Positions 51,639-60,678 of a stretch of 64,000 nucleotides of DNA are shown here, piece by piece (positions within the stretch are counted from its first letter, which is position 1; each line of letters opens with the position of its first letter). The notes under the pieces were generated by a model, which saw only the letters and a list, made by a program, of their open reading frames with translations, searched no databases and was not told the origin of the DNA. The stretch spans positions 248,001-312,000 of the forward strand of contig NZ_FODV01000005.1 in the NCBI RefSeq assembly GCF_900110465.1. The letters run 5' to 3'. Source of the stretch: Halogranum amylolyticum. Its GTDB lineage: Archaea; Halobacteriota; Halobacteria; Halobacteriales; Haloferacaceae. Position numbers and translations under genes: made by a program.

Positions 51639-53018
51639 ATGCCCTCCAGACGCACGTACCGACTCGTCTTCTTGGCTCTCCTCGTCGTCTCCTCAGGGTT
51701 CCTGCTCAACGGTTATCTCACCTCGACCGCACGGGGCGGCGAGGCCGAACTCGCCCGGCAGGCGACGTTACCGGCCGACGAGCGGACACAGGTCGCCGCC
51801 GAACGCGAGGGGATGACCGTCGTCACAACCTCCTCGCGCCCCGGGAGCCAGGCGGAACTGGTCGCGTTCAACCCGAACGGCACCGTCGCCTACTACAACA
51901 GTTCCTTCCGGAAGTTCTTCGACGTCGACCCGGTCCCCGGAACCGACCGAACCGTCGAGTACGTCGCCTCGCGGAACCTGCCGAACGACCAGTGTCCCAT
52001 CGAGGCCAACCGCGAGGAGTGCATTCTCAACGCCGTCGTCCGCGTGAACGTCTCGACAGGTGAGACGAGTCACGTCTACGAGCGAGTGACGCACAAAGAC
52101 TGGCACGACGTCGACCGTCTCGGCCCTCATCGACTGCTCGTCGCCGACATCGCCGAGGACCGCGTCTTCGTCGTCAACACCACCACTGGGATGCAGGACC
52201 TCGCGTGGGACGCACAGGCCGACTACCCGATTCAGGGCGGCGGCTTCTACCCCGACGACTGGACCCACATGAACGACGTCGAACGGTTGGACGACGGCCG
52301 AATCATGGTCGGTCTCCGCAACCAGGATCAGGTCGCCTTCGTCCACCCCGAACGGGGACTGCAGGAGAACTGGACGCTCGGCAGCGAGGACGACCACTCG
52401 GTGCTCTACGAACAACACAACCCCGACTACATCCCCGAGACGCAGGGTGGTCCCGCCGTCCTCGTCGCCGACTCGGAGAACGGCCGGGTCCTCGAGTACC
52501 AGCGCTCGGACGGAGAGTGGAACACGTCGTGGGCGTGGGCCGACAGCGAACTCCAGTGGCCCCGTGACGCCGACCGCCTGCCGAACGGCCACACGCTCGT
52601 CACGGACTCCAACGGGAACCGCGTCGTCGAGGTCGACCGCGCGGGCGACGTCGTCTGGAGCGTCGCCGTCGACACCCCCTACGAGGCCGAGCGGTTGAGC
52701 ACGCCCGACGAGAGCGGAGGCGGCGAGAGCGCCCAGCGGCTCGGTCTCGACTCTCGCGGCGACACGGGCGCGGTCGAGTCCACAGACGAGGACGAGCAGC
52801 GCCACGCCAACCTCTCGCGACAGCTGTGGAACCTCATCCAGGGACTCGTTCCGAGTCTCCTCGTCAACGGCGTCGTCTTCGTCATGCCCGCGTGGGTCGG
52901 CTTCCGCGACGTGCTGACCGTCGTCGGGATGGGAGCCATCGCGTTCGTCTGGGCGGTCGCCGAGTTCCGGTGGTCGGCGTGGGAGCTTCGATCGCCGCTC
53001 CGGCGTCGGAAGCGCTGA
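51639..53018 (+). CDS. membrane-anchored arylsulfotransferase-like protein
   Basis: The 459-residue paralogue of the protein at 6002-7387 has the same plan: an N-terminal membrane segment (LVFLALLVVSSGFLL), a propeller domain with KDWHDVDRLG, DDWTHMNDVERLDDGR, YEQHNPDYIPET and LPNGHTLVTDSNGNRVVEVD, then two C-terminal membrane segments (LVPSLLVNGVVFVMPAW; VLTVVGMGAIAFVWAVAEF). The several conserved His residues fit sulfohistidine-type arylsulfotransferases. Set beside four phosphatase-superfamily genes and aglB, it may place sulfate on the surface glycan from outside the membrane. This is inference. Confidence 0.78.
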   Translation: MPSRRTYRLVFLALLVVSSGFLLNGYLTSTARGGEAELARQATLPADERTQVAAEREGMTVVTTSSRPGSQAELVAFNPNGTVAYYNSSFRKFFDVDPVPGTDRTVEYVASRNLPNDQCPIEANREECILNAVVRVNVSTGETSHVYERVTHKDWHDVDRLGPHRLLVADIAEDRVFVVNTTTGMQDLAWDAQADYPIQGGGFYPDDWTHMNDVERLDDGRIMVGLRNQDQVAFVHPERGLQENWTLGSEDDHSVLYEQHNPDYIPETQGGPAVLVADSENGRVLEYQRSDGEWNTSWAWADSELQWPRDADRLPNGHTLVTDSNGNRVVEVDRAGDVVWSVAVDTPYEAERLSTPDESGGGESAQRLGLDSRGDTGAVESTDEDEQRHANLSRQLWNLIQGLVPSLLVNGVVFVMPAWVGFRDVLTVVGMGAIAFVWAVAEFRWSAWELRSPLRRRKR

Positions 53019-53072
53019 GATAGAAGGCTTTTATCCTCCCGTCGTGGCCTGTAGAACAATGAGAGGGTCTCG

Positions 53073-54059
53073 ATGGGTCTGACAGACACCGCCTCCTACG
53101 TCCTCGACGGCCTGCGCGAGAGCTACGACGACCCGTTCTGGTGGCGAGAGCGCGTCTTCGAGTTCCTCGTCGGCCCGTTCCACACGAACGTCTACCCGAC
53201 CCGGAAGGGGTCGGTCAGCGTCATGGACGAAGACTGGGACACGCTCGTCCTCCTCGACGCCTGCCGGGCGGACTTGTTCGCCGAGCGAGCGCGACTAGCC
53301 GACTACGACGACTACCGGACCGTCACCAGTCGCGGCAGCACCACCCGCGAGTGGGTGCGACAGAACTTCGCCGGCGGCGACTTCGGCGACACGGTGTACG
53401 TCACCTCGAACCCCTACGTCTCGCGGGAAGCGGGCGACGCCTTCCACAGACTCGTCGAGTGCTGGATCGACGAGTTCGACGACGAACGCAAAACTGTCCC
53501 GCCGGAGGCCGTCGTCGAGGCGGCCAAGCGCGCCCACGAGGAGTACCCCGACAAGCGCGTGATCGTCCACTTCATGCAGCCACACCACCCCTTCGTCGGC
53601 GAGCACGAACTTTCGTTCGCCGGGTGGCAGATCGAGGGCGAGACGCACGGCGACGAGAGCGACGGCATCGAACCGGACCACCCGACCGACCGGAAGCGTC
53701 CCTACACGCCGTGGGACGCCCTCTGGATGGGTCACGTGTCGAGAGACGATCTCTGGCGGGCCTACGGCGACAACCTGTCGCTCGCGCTCGACGCCGTCGA
53801 CGACCTGCTGGCTGACGTCGAGGGTCGCGTCGTCGTCACCAGCGACCACGGCAACATGCTCGGCGAGCGGACGTTCCCGCTCCCGCTTCGGGTGTACGGC
53901 CACCCGAAGGGGGTCAGAAACCGCGAACTCGTCGAGGTGCCGTGGGCCGTGAGAGACGTCGGCGAGCGCCGGACGGTCCGGGCCGGCGAGACGCGTTCCG
54001 TCACCGACTCGGACGCCGACGACCTCGAAGACCGACTCGCCGACCTCGGCTACGTCTGA
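53073..54059 (+). CDS. alkaline-phosphatase-superfamily protein
   Basis: The 328-residue protein begins MGLTDTASYVLDGLRESYDD and has a LVLLDACRADLFAERAR metal site, RGSTTREWVRQNF (Ser/Thr nucleophile area), VIVHFMQPHHPFVG and VVVTSDHGNMLGERTFPLPL. No signal peptide is seen. It ends LADLGYV. It starts 55 bases after the arylsulfotransferase gene and ends one base before the next sulfatase-like ATG, so all three are probably one unit. The substrate is unknown. Confidence 0.8.
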   Translation: MGLTDTASYVLDGLRESYDDPFWWRERVFEFLVGPFHTNVYPTRKGSVSVMDEDWDTLVLLDACRADLFAERARLADYDDYRTVTSRGSTTREWVRQNFAGGDFGDTVYVTSNPYVSREAGDAFHRLVECWIDEFDDERKTVPPEAVVEAAKRAHEEYPDKRVIVHFMQPHHPFVGEHELSFAGWQIEGETHGDESDGIEPDHPTDRKRPYTPWDALWMGHVSRDDLWRAYGDNLSLALDAVDDLLADVEGRVVVTSDHGNMLGERTFPLPLRVYGHPKGVRNRELVEVPWAVRDVGERRTVRAGETRSVTDSDADDLEDRLADLGYV

Positions 54060-54060
54060 G

Positions 54061-55557
54061 ATGAGCCGGAACGACTCACGTCGCCAGACGCGACCGAACG
54101 TCCTGCTCGTCGTCCTCGACAGCGTCCGCGCCGGCAACACCTCGCTGCACGGCCACGCCAACGAGACGACGCCGTTCCTCGACGAGTTCGCGACCTCGGC
54201 GACGCGGTACGACCAGGCGCGGTCGCCGGGGTCGTGGAGCCTCCCGAGTCACACGAGCGTCTTCACCGGGCTCCACGTCGCCGAACACGGGGTGACGGAG
54301 CCGACGCACCGGCTGGCGGCCGGCAACACGATCTTCGAGGAGCTGCGGAGCGACGGCTACGAGACGGCCGTCTTCTCGGAGAATCCGTGGCTCACCGTCA
54401 TGGACGTCGGGCTGGACGCCGGGTTCGAGACGGTCTCCGGCGCACAGAACGTCCTCTTCCCGGAGGCGGCGAACCCGACGGAGTTCACGGCCGCCGAGGG
54501 ACAGGGTCAGTACGTGGCGTATCTCAAGCGCTGTCTCGACGACGACCACCCGATCAAGTCGCTGCTCAACGGGGTGGGGACGAAACTCGCGTGGGACCAC
54601 CCGGAGCTCGTCCCCGACTGGCTGGTGGCGTCGGCTCCGGCGAGCGCCTACGTCGACCGGTTCGTCGACTGGCACGGCGACCGTGAGGGATCGTGGGCGG
54701 CCTGCATCAACCTCATGGACGGCCACGCCCCCTACGAACCCGCACCGGAGCACGACCTGTGGGGCGGCGAACGGTTGAGAAAGCTCCAGGCCGACCTCGG
54801 GAAGCACGTCTGGTCGTTCCACGGCGGCGACGCGCCATGGTGGCAGTGCCGGGCGTTCGAGGCGCTCTACGACGGCGCGATCCACCAGATGGACGCGCAA
54901 CTGCGACGCATCGTCGAGACGTTGAAGCAGCGCGACGAGTTGGACGACACGCTGCTCGTGGTCACGTCGGACCACGGCGAGGCGTTCGGTGAACTGTCTC
55001 GACTGAAGGGGACGAAGCTGGTGGGACACGTCGAGGGGGTCCACGAGTCGCAGCTACACGTCCCGCTCGTGGTGAAGCGTCCGGGGCAGGAGACGGGCGA
55101 GCGGGTGTCGGCTCCGGCTTCGTTGACCAACTTCCCAGCCGTCGTCCGTGCGGTGCTGGACGGCGACGACGAGCGGGCGGAAAGCGGGTTCGCCGAGGGG
55201 CCGGTGGTGGCGTCGTCTGCGGGGTTGACCGAACCGAACACGAAGCTCGCACGGGAGTACTGCGACGCCGACGACCTCTGGCAGTTCCGCGGCGAGATGC
55301 GGGCGGTGTTCGAGGACGACGCGAACGACGACGTCGACGGCGCGGTGCTGAAGTACGCCGACTGGGCGGACGAGGCCGTCGACGTTCGCGTGGTCGAAGC
55401 GCACGCCTCGTACGTGCGCGGACGGGACGACAGCGGTCGGGTCGAAAGGGTGTTCGACGGGTTCTCGGACGCCGGGGTTCGCGAGACCGGAACCGACGTC
55501 GACGACGTCGACGACGCGACGCGCCAACGGTTGCGGGATCTCGGGTACGCCGAGTGA
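54061..55557 (+). CDS. sulfatase-like alkaline-phosphatase-superfamily protein
   Basis: The 498-residue protein has VLLVVLDSVRAGNTSLHGHANETTPFLDEFA and SWSLPSHTSVFTGLHVAEHGVTEP, the sulfatase site with Ser in place of the Cys that is oxidised to formylglycine and His in place of Arg. NLMDGHAPYEP and VTSDHGEAFGELSRLKGTKLVGHVEGVHESQLHVPLVV give the rest of the metal site. No signal peptide is seen, and it ends LRDLGYAE. It begins right after the previous stop. Confidence 0.87.
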   Translation: MSRNDSRRQTRPNVLLVVLDSVRAGNTSLHGHANETTPFLDEFATSATRYDQARSPGSWSLPSHTSVFTGLHVAEHGVTEPTHRLAAGNTIFEELRSDGYETAVFSENPWLTVMDVGLDAGFETVSGAQNVLFPEAANPTEFTAAEGQGQYVAYLKRCLDDDHPIKSLLNGVGTKLAWDHPELVPDWLVASAPASAYVDRFVDWHGDREGSWAACINLMDGHAPYEPAPEHDLWGGERLRKLQADLGKHVWSFHGGDAPWWQCRAFEALYDGAIHQMDAQLRRIVETLKQRDELDDTLLVVTSDHGEAFGELSRLKGTKLVGHVEGVHESQLHVPLVVKRPGQETGERVSAPASLTNFPAVVRAVLDGDDERAESGFAEGPVVASSAGLTEPNTKLAREYCDADDLWQFRGEMRAVFEDDANDDVDGAVLKYADWADEAVDVRVVEAHASYVRGRDDSGRVERVFDGFSDAGVRETGTDVDDVDDATRQRLRDLGYAE

Positions 55558-55634
55558 ACGGGCGACGACAGCGTCGACCGCCGTTGTTTGTCTCGGGCGA
55601 CGGGACTAAACGAACGACGTGCGAACGGAGAGAC

Positions 55635-56312
55635 ATGTCGGAGAGTACGTCCGGCGAGCCCGACATCGAGGCCCTGCGAGCTGCGCGAGAGGAGGCACGA
55701 GAGACGCTCGACGGCCAGCTGTCGACGCTCGACGACATCGACGCGAAGGCGCTGTCGGTGTTCCGGTTGAACGTCGCGCTCGTCGGCGTCCTGCTCTCGG
55801 CGCTGTCGGTGGCGGCGACGGACGACCTCACGACGACGGCGGCGTTCGTCAACCCGGCTGTCGGGACGAGCGTCGCGCTGTTCGTCCTCTCCGCAGCGAC
55901 GGCCGGGTTGACGTACACGACCGCCGGTCGACAGGTCGGTGCCGGACCGGCGGGGCTGGAGGACGCCCCCAACCGCTCGGAGCGAGCGTTCCTCGTCTGG
56001 CTCGTCGACGGCTACGCCGACTGGATCCGATACAACGAGCGGGCGAACGTCCGGAAGGCGCTGCTGGCCACGCTCGCGGTACTGGGGACCGTCGCGGGCG
56101 TGCTCGCGTTCGGCGTCGGCGTCCTGGCCGCGGTCACGGGCGAACTCCTCCTTCCGGGGCTGGCCGCCGTCGTCGTCCTCGCCGTCCTGGGGGCGTTCGC
56201 GAACGTCCCGGGACAGCTGCGACGGCTGGCCAGCGAGCGGGTGACGCGGCAGTCACACGACCTGACGACGACGGGCCAGCGGACGTTCAAGGGCGGCGAC
56301 CACGAGCGGTAG
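55635..56312 (+). CDS. four-pass membrane protein, unknown
   Basis: The 225-residue protein has an N-terminal helix IEALRAAREEARETLDGQLSTLDDIDAKALSVFRLN, two membrane segments, a 45-residue loop and two more membrane segments, then a basic tail. The DIDAKALSVFRLN hydrophobic-start phrase is seen in several small membrane effector families (SLATT-like and PycTM-like), but the rest is not diagnostic. The ATG at 55635 opens the clean N-terminus MSESTSGEPD. It lies between a sulfatase-like and a glycosyltransferase gene on the same strand. Confidence 0.68.
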   Translation: MSESTSGEPDIEALRAAREEARETLDGQLSTLDDIDAKALSVFRLNVALVGVLLSALSVAATDDLTTTAAFVNPAVGTSVALFVLSAATAGLTYTTAGRQVGAGPAGLEDAPNRSERAFLVWLVDGYADWIRYNERANVRKALLATLAVLGTVAGVLAFGVGVLAAVTGELLLPGLAAVVVLAVLGAFANVPGQLRRLASERVTRQSHDLTTTGQRTFKGGDHER

Positions 56313-56421
56313 ACACGTTCGAGGGCGGCGACTCGACCCGGACCGACTCGGTCCGTCTCGCACCGTCCGTTTCGCCCCGGTTCCGTCCCGTTTATCAGGC
56401 CGCCACGACTCACGACGAGTA

Positions 56422-57342
56422 ATGCCGCGGTACAGCGTCGCCGTCTGTAGTTACAACATGGCCGAGACGGTCCGGCCTTCCCTCCGGAGTATGCTCGAGC
56501 AGGTGGGCGACGACTTCGAGTTCGTCGTCGTCGACGGCGGGTCGACCGACGGCACCGTCGAGCGACTCCGCGAACTCGAGGCCGAGGACGACCGCGTTCG
56601 CGTCGTCGCGCTCGACCCCGACCCCGATCGTCGCCTCGGTGCCGACCGTCAGCGCTCCATCGAGGAGTGCGACGGCGAGTACGTCCTCACGCAGTTGGAC
56701 GTCGACGACGTCTACGAACCCGTCGTCGAGGACTTCGTCTCTATCTACCACGACCTCGAGGCGGGCGTCGACCGCGAGTTTCTCCTCTCGGGGACTGGTA
56801 TCAACATGGCCCCGAAGTCGCTGTATCTGGAGCTCCCCTACCGCAACCTCGCCAGCTCCGAGGACCGGGACCTGTGGCGACGGCTGTTCGCCGCCGACGC
56901 CATGCTGTGGCTCGAGCACGCACAGATCCGCGAACAGATCGGCTACGAGAAGTCGCTCTCGGACCGCCTCCGCCGCGACTGGAGCGGGAAGGTCGCCGAC
57001 GCACAGGTCGGCATCGACTTTCTGTCGTGTCTGCGCTGGAGCGTGAGCCACCCGCGCTACTACATCCTCGAGGAGCGGCGCGGCCCGCTCGGGCGAGTCG
57101 CCAAGAGCCTCTACGACCTCGTGACCTACCCGCTGGCCTACTACGCCGCGCGGGAGCTCCCGCGGTTCGAGACGCCGCCCGGACTGGAACGACGCGGGAC
57201 GCTCGAACGCCTCGTCGCCGAGGCGCGAAAGTCGCTCTCGGAGTTGGAAGCCGAGTACGAGGTGTCGGTCGACCGCGAGGCCCTCTCGGCACGCGGTCGG
57301 CAGTTGTTCTGTCTCGACGAGCCCCCTCGGGCCGACGGGTAG
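56422..57342 (+). CDS. family 2 glycosyltransferase
   Basis: The 306-residue GT-A enzyme begins YSVAVCSYNMAETVRPSLRSML and has VVVDGGSTDGTVERLREL and the DxD-like TQLDVDDVYEP. The C-terminal half is not recognised in detail (YYILEERRGPLGRVAKSLYDLVTYPLAYYAA). It most likely adds a sugar to the lipid-linked glycan. It is next to aglB, where such enzymes often lie. Confidence 0.82.
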   Translation: MPRYSVAVCSYNMAETVRPSLRSMLEQVGDDFEFVVVDGGSTDGTVERLRELEAEDDRVRVVALDPDPDRRLGADRQRSIEECDGEYVLTQLDVDDVYEPVVEDFVSIYHDLEAGVDREFLLSGTGINMAPKSLYLELPYRNLASSEDRDLWRRLFAADAMLWLEHAQIREQIGYEKSLSDRLRRDWSGKVADAQVGIDFLSCLRWSVSHPRYYILEERRGPLGRVAKSLYDLVTYPLAYYAARELPRFETPPGLERRGTLERLVAEARKSLSELEAEYEVSVDREALSARGRQLFCLDEPPRADG

Positions 57343-57434
57343 TTCTTCCCGCGAGAACGCCGTCCGCAACGAGGCCAGAGATGGGCCAGAGAACGTCAGA
57401 CGCCCGAAATCGGCCCCAGCACGGTTTCACAAGG

Positions 57435-57440
57435 CTTATG
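57435..57440 (+). promoter_or_regulatory. TATA-like box of aglB
   Basis: CTTATG lies 26-31 bases before the aglB ATG, followed by a run of T. The spacing suits a leaderless transcript. Confidence 0.5.
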
Positions 57441-57465
57441 GAGTTTTTTCGAGTCTGTCCGCCCA

Positions 57466-60400
57466 ATGAGTGAGCGTAGCGAGAGTGCCGACGAACGCTC
57501 CGTCCTGAGCACGGACGGGTCGTTCGTCGACGTTCTTCGAGAGAAGTATCACGTCCCCGCCCTCCTCGCCGTGGTGGCGGTCATGTTGTACGTGCGTCTG
57601 ATCCCCTATGGGAAGTTCATCGTCGACGGCGAGGTGCTCTTCTCGGGGAACGACGCCTGGTATCACCTCCGCGAAGTGCAGTACACCGTCCGGAACTGGC
57701 CGAGCACCATCCCGTTCGACCCGTGGACCTACTTCCCGTTCGGGACGAGCACCGGCCAGTTCGGGACGCTGTACGACCAGATCGTCGCGACGGTCGCGCT
57801 GATTCTCGGACTCGGCAGCCCCAGTGAGCAACTAGTCGCACAGACCCTGCTCGTCGCACCGGCCGTCTTCGGCGCGCTGACCGCGATTCCGGTCTACCTC
57901 GTCGGCAAGCGACTCGGCGGGCGGTTCGCCGGTGTCGTCGGAGCGGTCGTCCTGATGCTCCTCCCCGGAACGTTCCTCCAGCGGACGCTCGTCGGCGTCG
58001 CCGACCACAACGGGGTCGAACCGCTGTTCCAGGCGTTCGCCGTCTTCGCCCTCCTCGTCGCCTTCGGCGTCGCAGAGCGCGAGAAGCCCGTCTGGGAACT
58101 CGTCGCCGACCGCGATCTCGACGGGCTTCGAACGCCGCTGCTCTGGGGCGTCCTCGCCGGCGTCGCCACGGCTCTCTACATGTGGGTGTGGCCGCCGGGT
58201 GTGCTTCTCGTCGGCGTCGTCGGCGGGTTCGTCGTCCTCAAGCAGGTGAGCGACACCGTCAACGGCGGCAGTCCCGAGCCCGTCGCCTTCGCGGGCGCGG
58301 TCTCGATGACCGTCACCGGACTGCTGATGCTCCTGCAGGTCGACACGATCGGCTTCACGGCGACGCGCTTCTCGCTCATCCAGCCGGGGCTCGCCTTCGC
58401 CGTCGCCGCCGGCAGCGTCTTCGTCGCGTTCCTCGCCCGCCAGTGGGAACGGCGTGACGTCGACCTCCGGACCTTCCCCGTCGCGGTCTTCGGTCTCATC
58501 CTCGTCGGCCTCGGCGCCCTCGCCGTCGTCGCGCCCGACGCGTTCGGTACGATCCGGACGAACCTCCTGCGGACCGTCGGATTCAACGCCGGCGCGCAGA
58601 CGCGGACCATCGCGGAGGCCCGCCCGTTCCTCGACCCGCAACTGCTCGGGAACTCGTCGCCGGCCCAGCAGATCATCGGCGAGTACGGACTGACGCTGTT
58701 CGTCGCCGTCGTCGCCGCCGGCTCTATCCTCGTCCGACCGCTGCTCCGGAAGGGAGAGACGCGCGAGTACGCCTACGTCGGCGTCAGTCTCGCCGTCGTC
58801 TCGCTCGTCTTCCTCGCGCCGGGCATCCTCCGCGCCCTCGCCGAACCGCTCGACGGCACGTTCGCCAACATCCCGGTGACGTCGCAACTGCTTGGGCTGG
58901 TCGTCGTCGTCGGGCTCATCGTCGGAGCGACGCTGTTGACGCGCTACGACGCCGAACAGCTGTTCGTCGTCGTCTGGGCGGCGTTCATCACCGCCGCGGC
59001 GTTCACGCAGATCCGCTTCAACTACTATCTCGCCATCGTCGTCGCTGTCCTGACCGGCTACCTCGTCGCGGAGGCCGTCGGCCTGCTCGACCTGCGGTCC
59101 GTGACGACCGACCGGTCGGCCATCGGCGGCTGGCAAGTGATGATCCTCGCCGTCATCGCCCTCCTCATCTTCGCGCCGCTGGCCGGTCTCGGTGCCGCGA
59201 GCGGTGCCGCGTGGGAACGTTCCGAGCGCCACAACCCCGGTTCCATCACGCAGTGGGACGACAGCCTCGCGTGGATGCAAAACGAGACGCCCGCCGAGGG
59301 CAACTACGGCGGCGCAGGAAACGAAGCGGAGATGGACTACTACGGGAGCTACGAGGAGGGCCAAGGCAACCACGACTACCCGGAAGGTGCCTACGGCGTC
59401 ATGTCTTGGTGGGACTACGGTCACTGGATCACGGTCCAAGGTGAACGCGTCCCGACCGCCAACCCGTTCCAGCAGGGGGCGACGACCGCCGCCAACTTCC
59501 TGCTCGCACCGAGCGAGAGCGACGCACAGAGCGTCCTCGGCGGGCTGGACGACCAGCACGTCGACGAGGGGAACCAGACCCGCTACGTGATGGTCGACTA
59601 CCAGATGGCGACGCCGGGACAGAAGTTCGGCGCACCCATCGTCTTCTACGACGCCGACAACGTGAGCCAGCAGGACTTCTACTACTCGCTGTACCAAGGC
59701 GACCGACAGCAGGGGTTCCGGCCGGCCGCGACCGTCAACCAACAGCGCTACTACGAGAGCATGATGGTCCGGCTGTACCAGTACCACGGGAGTTCCGTGA
59801 CCCCCCAGCCGGTCGTCCTCGACTACGAGATGCAGACGGTGACGAACCCGAACACCGGCGAGTCGTTCAACATCCGGACGTTCCCCTCGGGCAACGAGAG
59901 CGCCCTCAAGCAGTTCGACAACATGAGCGCCGCCCGTGACTTCGTCGCAGAGGAGGGGACCGCACAGATCGGTGGGGTCGGTAACATCCCCTCCGAGCGC
60001 GTGCCGGCGCTCGAACACTACCGCCTGGTGAAGGCCAGCGACTCCAGCGCTCGCACCCAGCAGGGGTCCAGCCCCGCGTGGGTGAAGACGTTCGAGCGCG
60101 TCGACGGAGCCACCGTCGAGGGAAGCGGCGCACCCGCCAACGCGACGGTGACCGCCAGCGTCGAGATGCAGGTCCCGTCACAGGACTCCACGTTCGTCTA
60201 CACCCAGCGAGCGCAGACCGACGAGAACGGCGAGTTCGAGATGACGCTGCCGTACTCCACGACGGGGTACGACGAGTACGGCCCCGAGAACGGCCACACC
60301 AACGTCAGCGTCCGCGCGAACGGCTCCTACACCTTCAGCACCGGGCTGACCGCCGAAGACGACGGCTCCGTCGTCGCCTACCGCGGGTCGGCCGACGTCT

Positions 60401-60678
60401 CGGAGGGACAGGTGATCGGCGAGGACGACTCGCCGACGCAGGTCGAACTCGACTCTCAGGAGTTCGGTAACCAGAGCGCCGGCGAGACAACGGCCGACAA
60501 CGAAACTGCAACCGACAACGAAACCGCAACCGACAACGCCACCACCACCACCGGCGAAGAGAACACTACCGTGACCGACGACACGACGAACGAGTCGACC
60601 GAATCGCTGTCAGCACCGGCGGCCGTCGGTGCCGACACCACAGCCATCGCCGAACCTGCGGCCACCATCCACCAGTGA
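57466..60678 (+). CDS. aglB: AglB (STT3) oligosaccharyltransferase
   Basis: The 1070-residue integral membrane enzyme moves the glycan from dolichol carrier to Asn of exported proteins. It has about 13 membrane segments in the first 590 residues, the early DAWYHLREVQY acidic site, VADHNGVEPLFQAFAVFALL, and the catalytic WWDYG at residues 648-652 (SWWDYGHWITVQGERVPTANPF). The C-terminal part is extracellular. It ends with a low-complexity tail, and residues 1002-1044 hold six N-X-S/T sequons (NQS, NET, NET, NAT, NTT, NES). Its stop overlaps the next ATG. Confidence 0.96.
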   Translation: MSERSESADERSVLSTDGSFVDVLREKYHVPALLAVVAVMLYVRLIPYGKFIVDGEVLFSGNDAWYHLREVQYTVRNWPSTIPFDPWTYFPFGTSTGQFGTLYDQIVATVALILGLGSPSEQLVAQTLLVAPAVFGALTAIPVYLVGKRLGGRFAGVVGAVVLMLLPGTFLQRTLVGVADHNGVEPLFQAFAVFALLVAFGVAEREKPVWELVADRDLDGLRTPLLWGVLAGVATALYMWVWPPGVLLVGVVGGFVVLKQVSDTVNGGSPEPVAFAGAVSMTVTGLLMLLQVDTIGFTATRFSLIQPGLAFAVAAGSVFVAFLARQWERRDVDLRTFPVAVFGLILVGLGALAVVAPDAFGTIRTNLLRTVGFNAGAQTRTIAEARPFLDPQLLGNSSPAQQIIGEYGLTLFVAVVAAGSILVRPLLRKGETREYAYVGVSLAVVSLVFLAPGILRALAEPLDGTFANIPVTSQLLGLVVVVGLIVGATLLTRYDAEQLFVVVWAAFITAAAFTQIRFNYYLAIVVAVLTGYLVAEAVGLLDLRSVTTDRSAIGGWQVMILAVIALLIFAPLAGLGAASGAAWERSERHNPGSITQWDDSLAWMQNETPAEGNYGGAGNEAEMDYYGSYEEGQGNHDYPEGAYGVMSWWDYGHWITVQGERVPTANPFQQGATTAANFLLAPSESDAQSVLGGLDDQHVDEGNQTRYVMVDYQMATPGQKFGAPIVFYDADNVSQQDFYYSLYQGDRQQGFRPAATVNQQRYYESMMVRLYQYHGSSVTPQPVVLDYEMQTVTNPNTGESFNIRTFPSGNESALKQFDNMSAARDFVAEEGTAQIGGVGNIPSERVPALEHYRLVKASDSSARTQQGSSPAWVKTFERVDGATVEGSGAPANATVTASVEMQVPSQDSTFVYTQRAQTDENGEFEMTLPYSTTGYDEYGPENGHTNVSVRANGSYTFSTGLTAEDDGSVVAYRGSADVSEGQVIGEDDSPTQVELDSQEFGNQSAGETTADNETATDNETATDNATTTTGEENTTVTDDTTNESTESLSAPAAVGADTTAIAEPAATIHQ

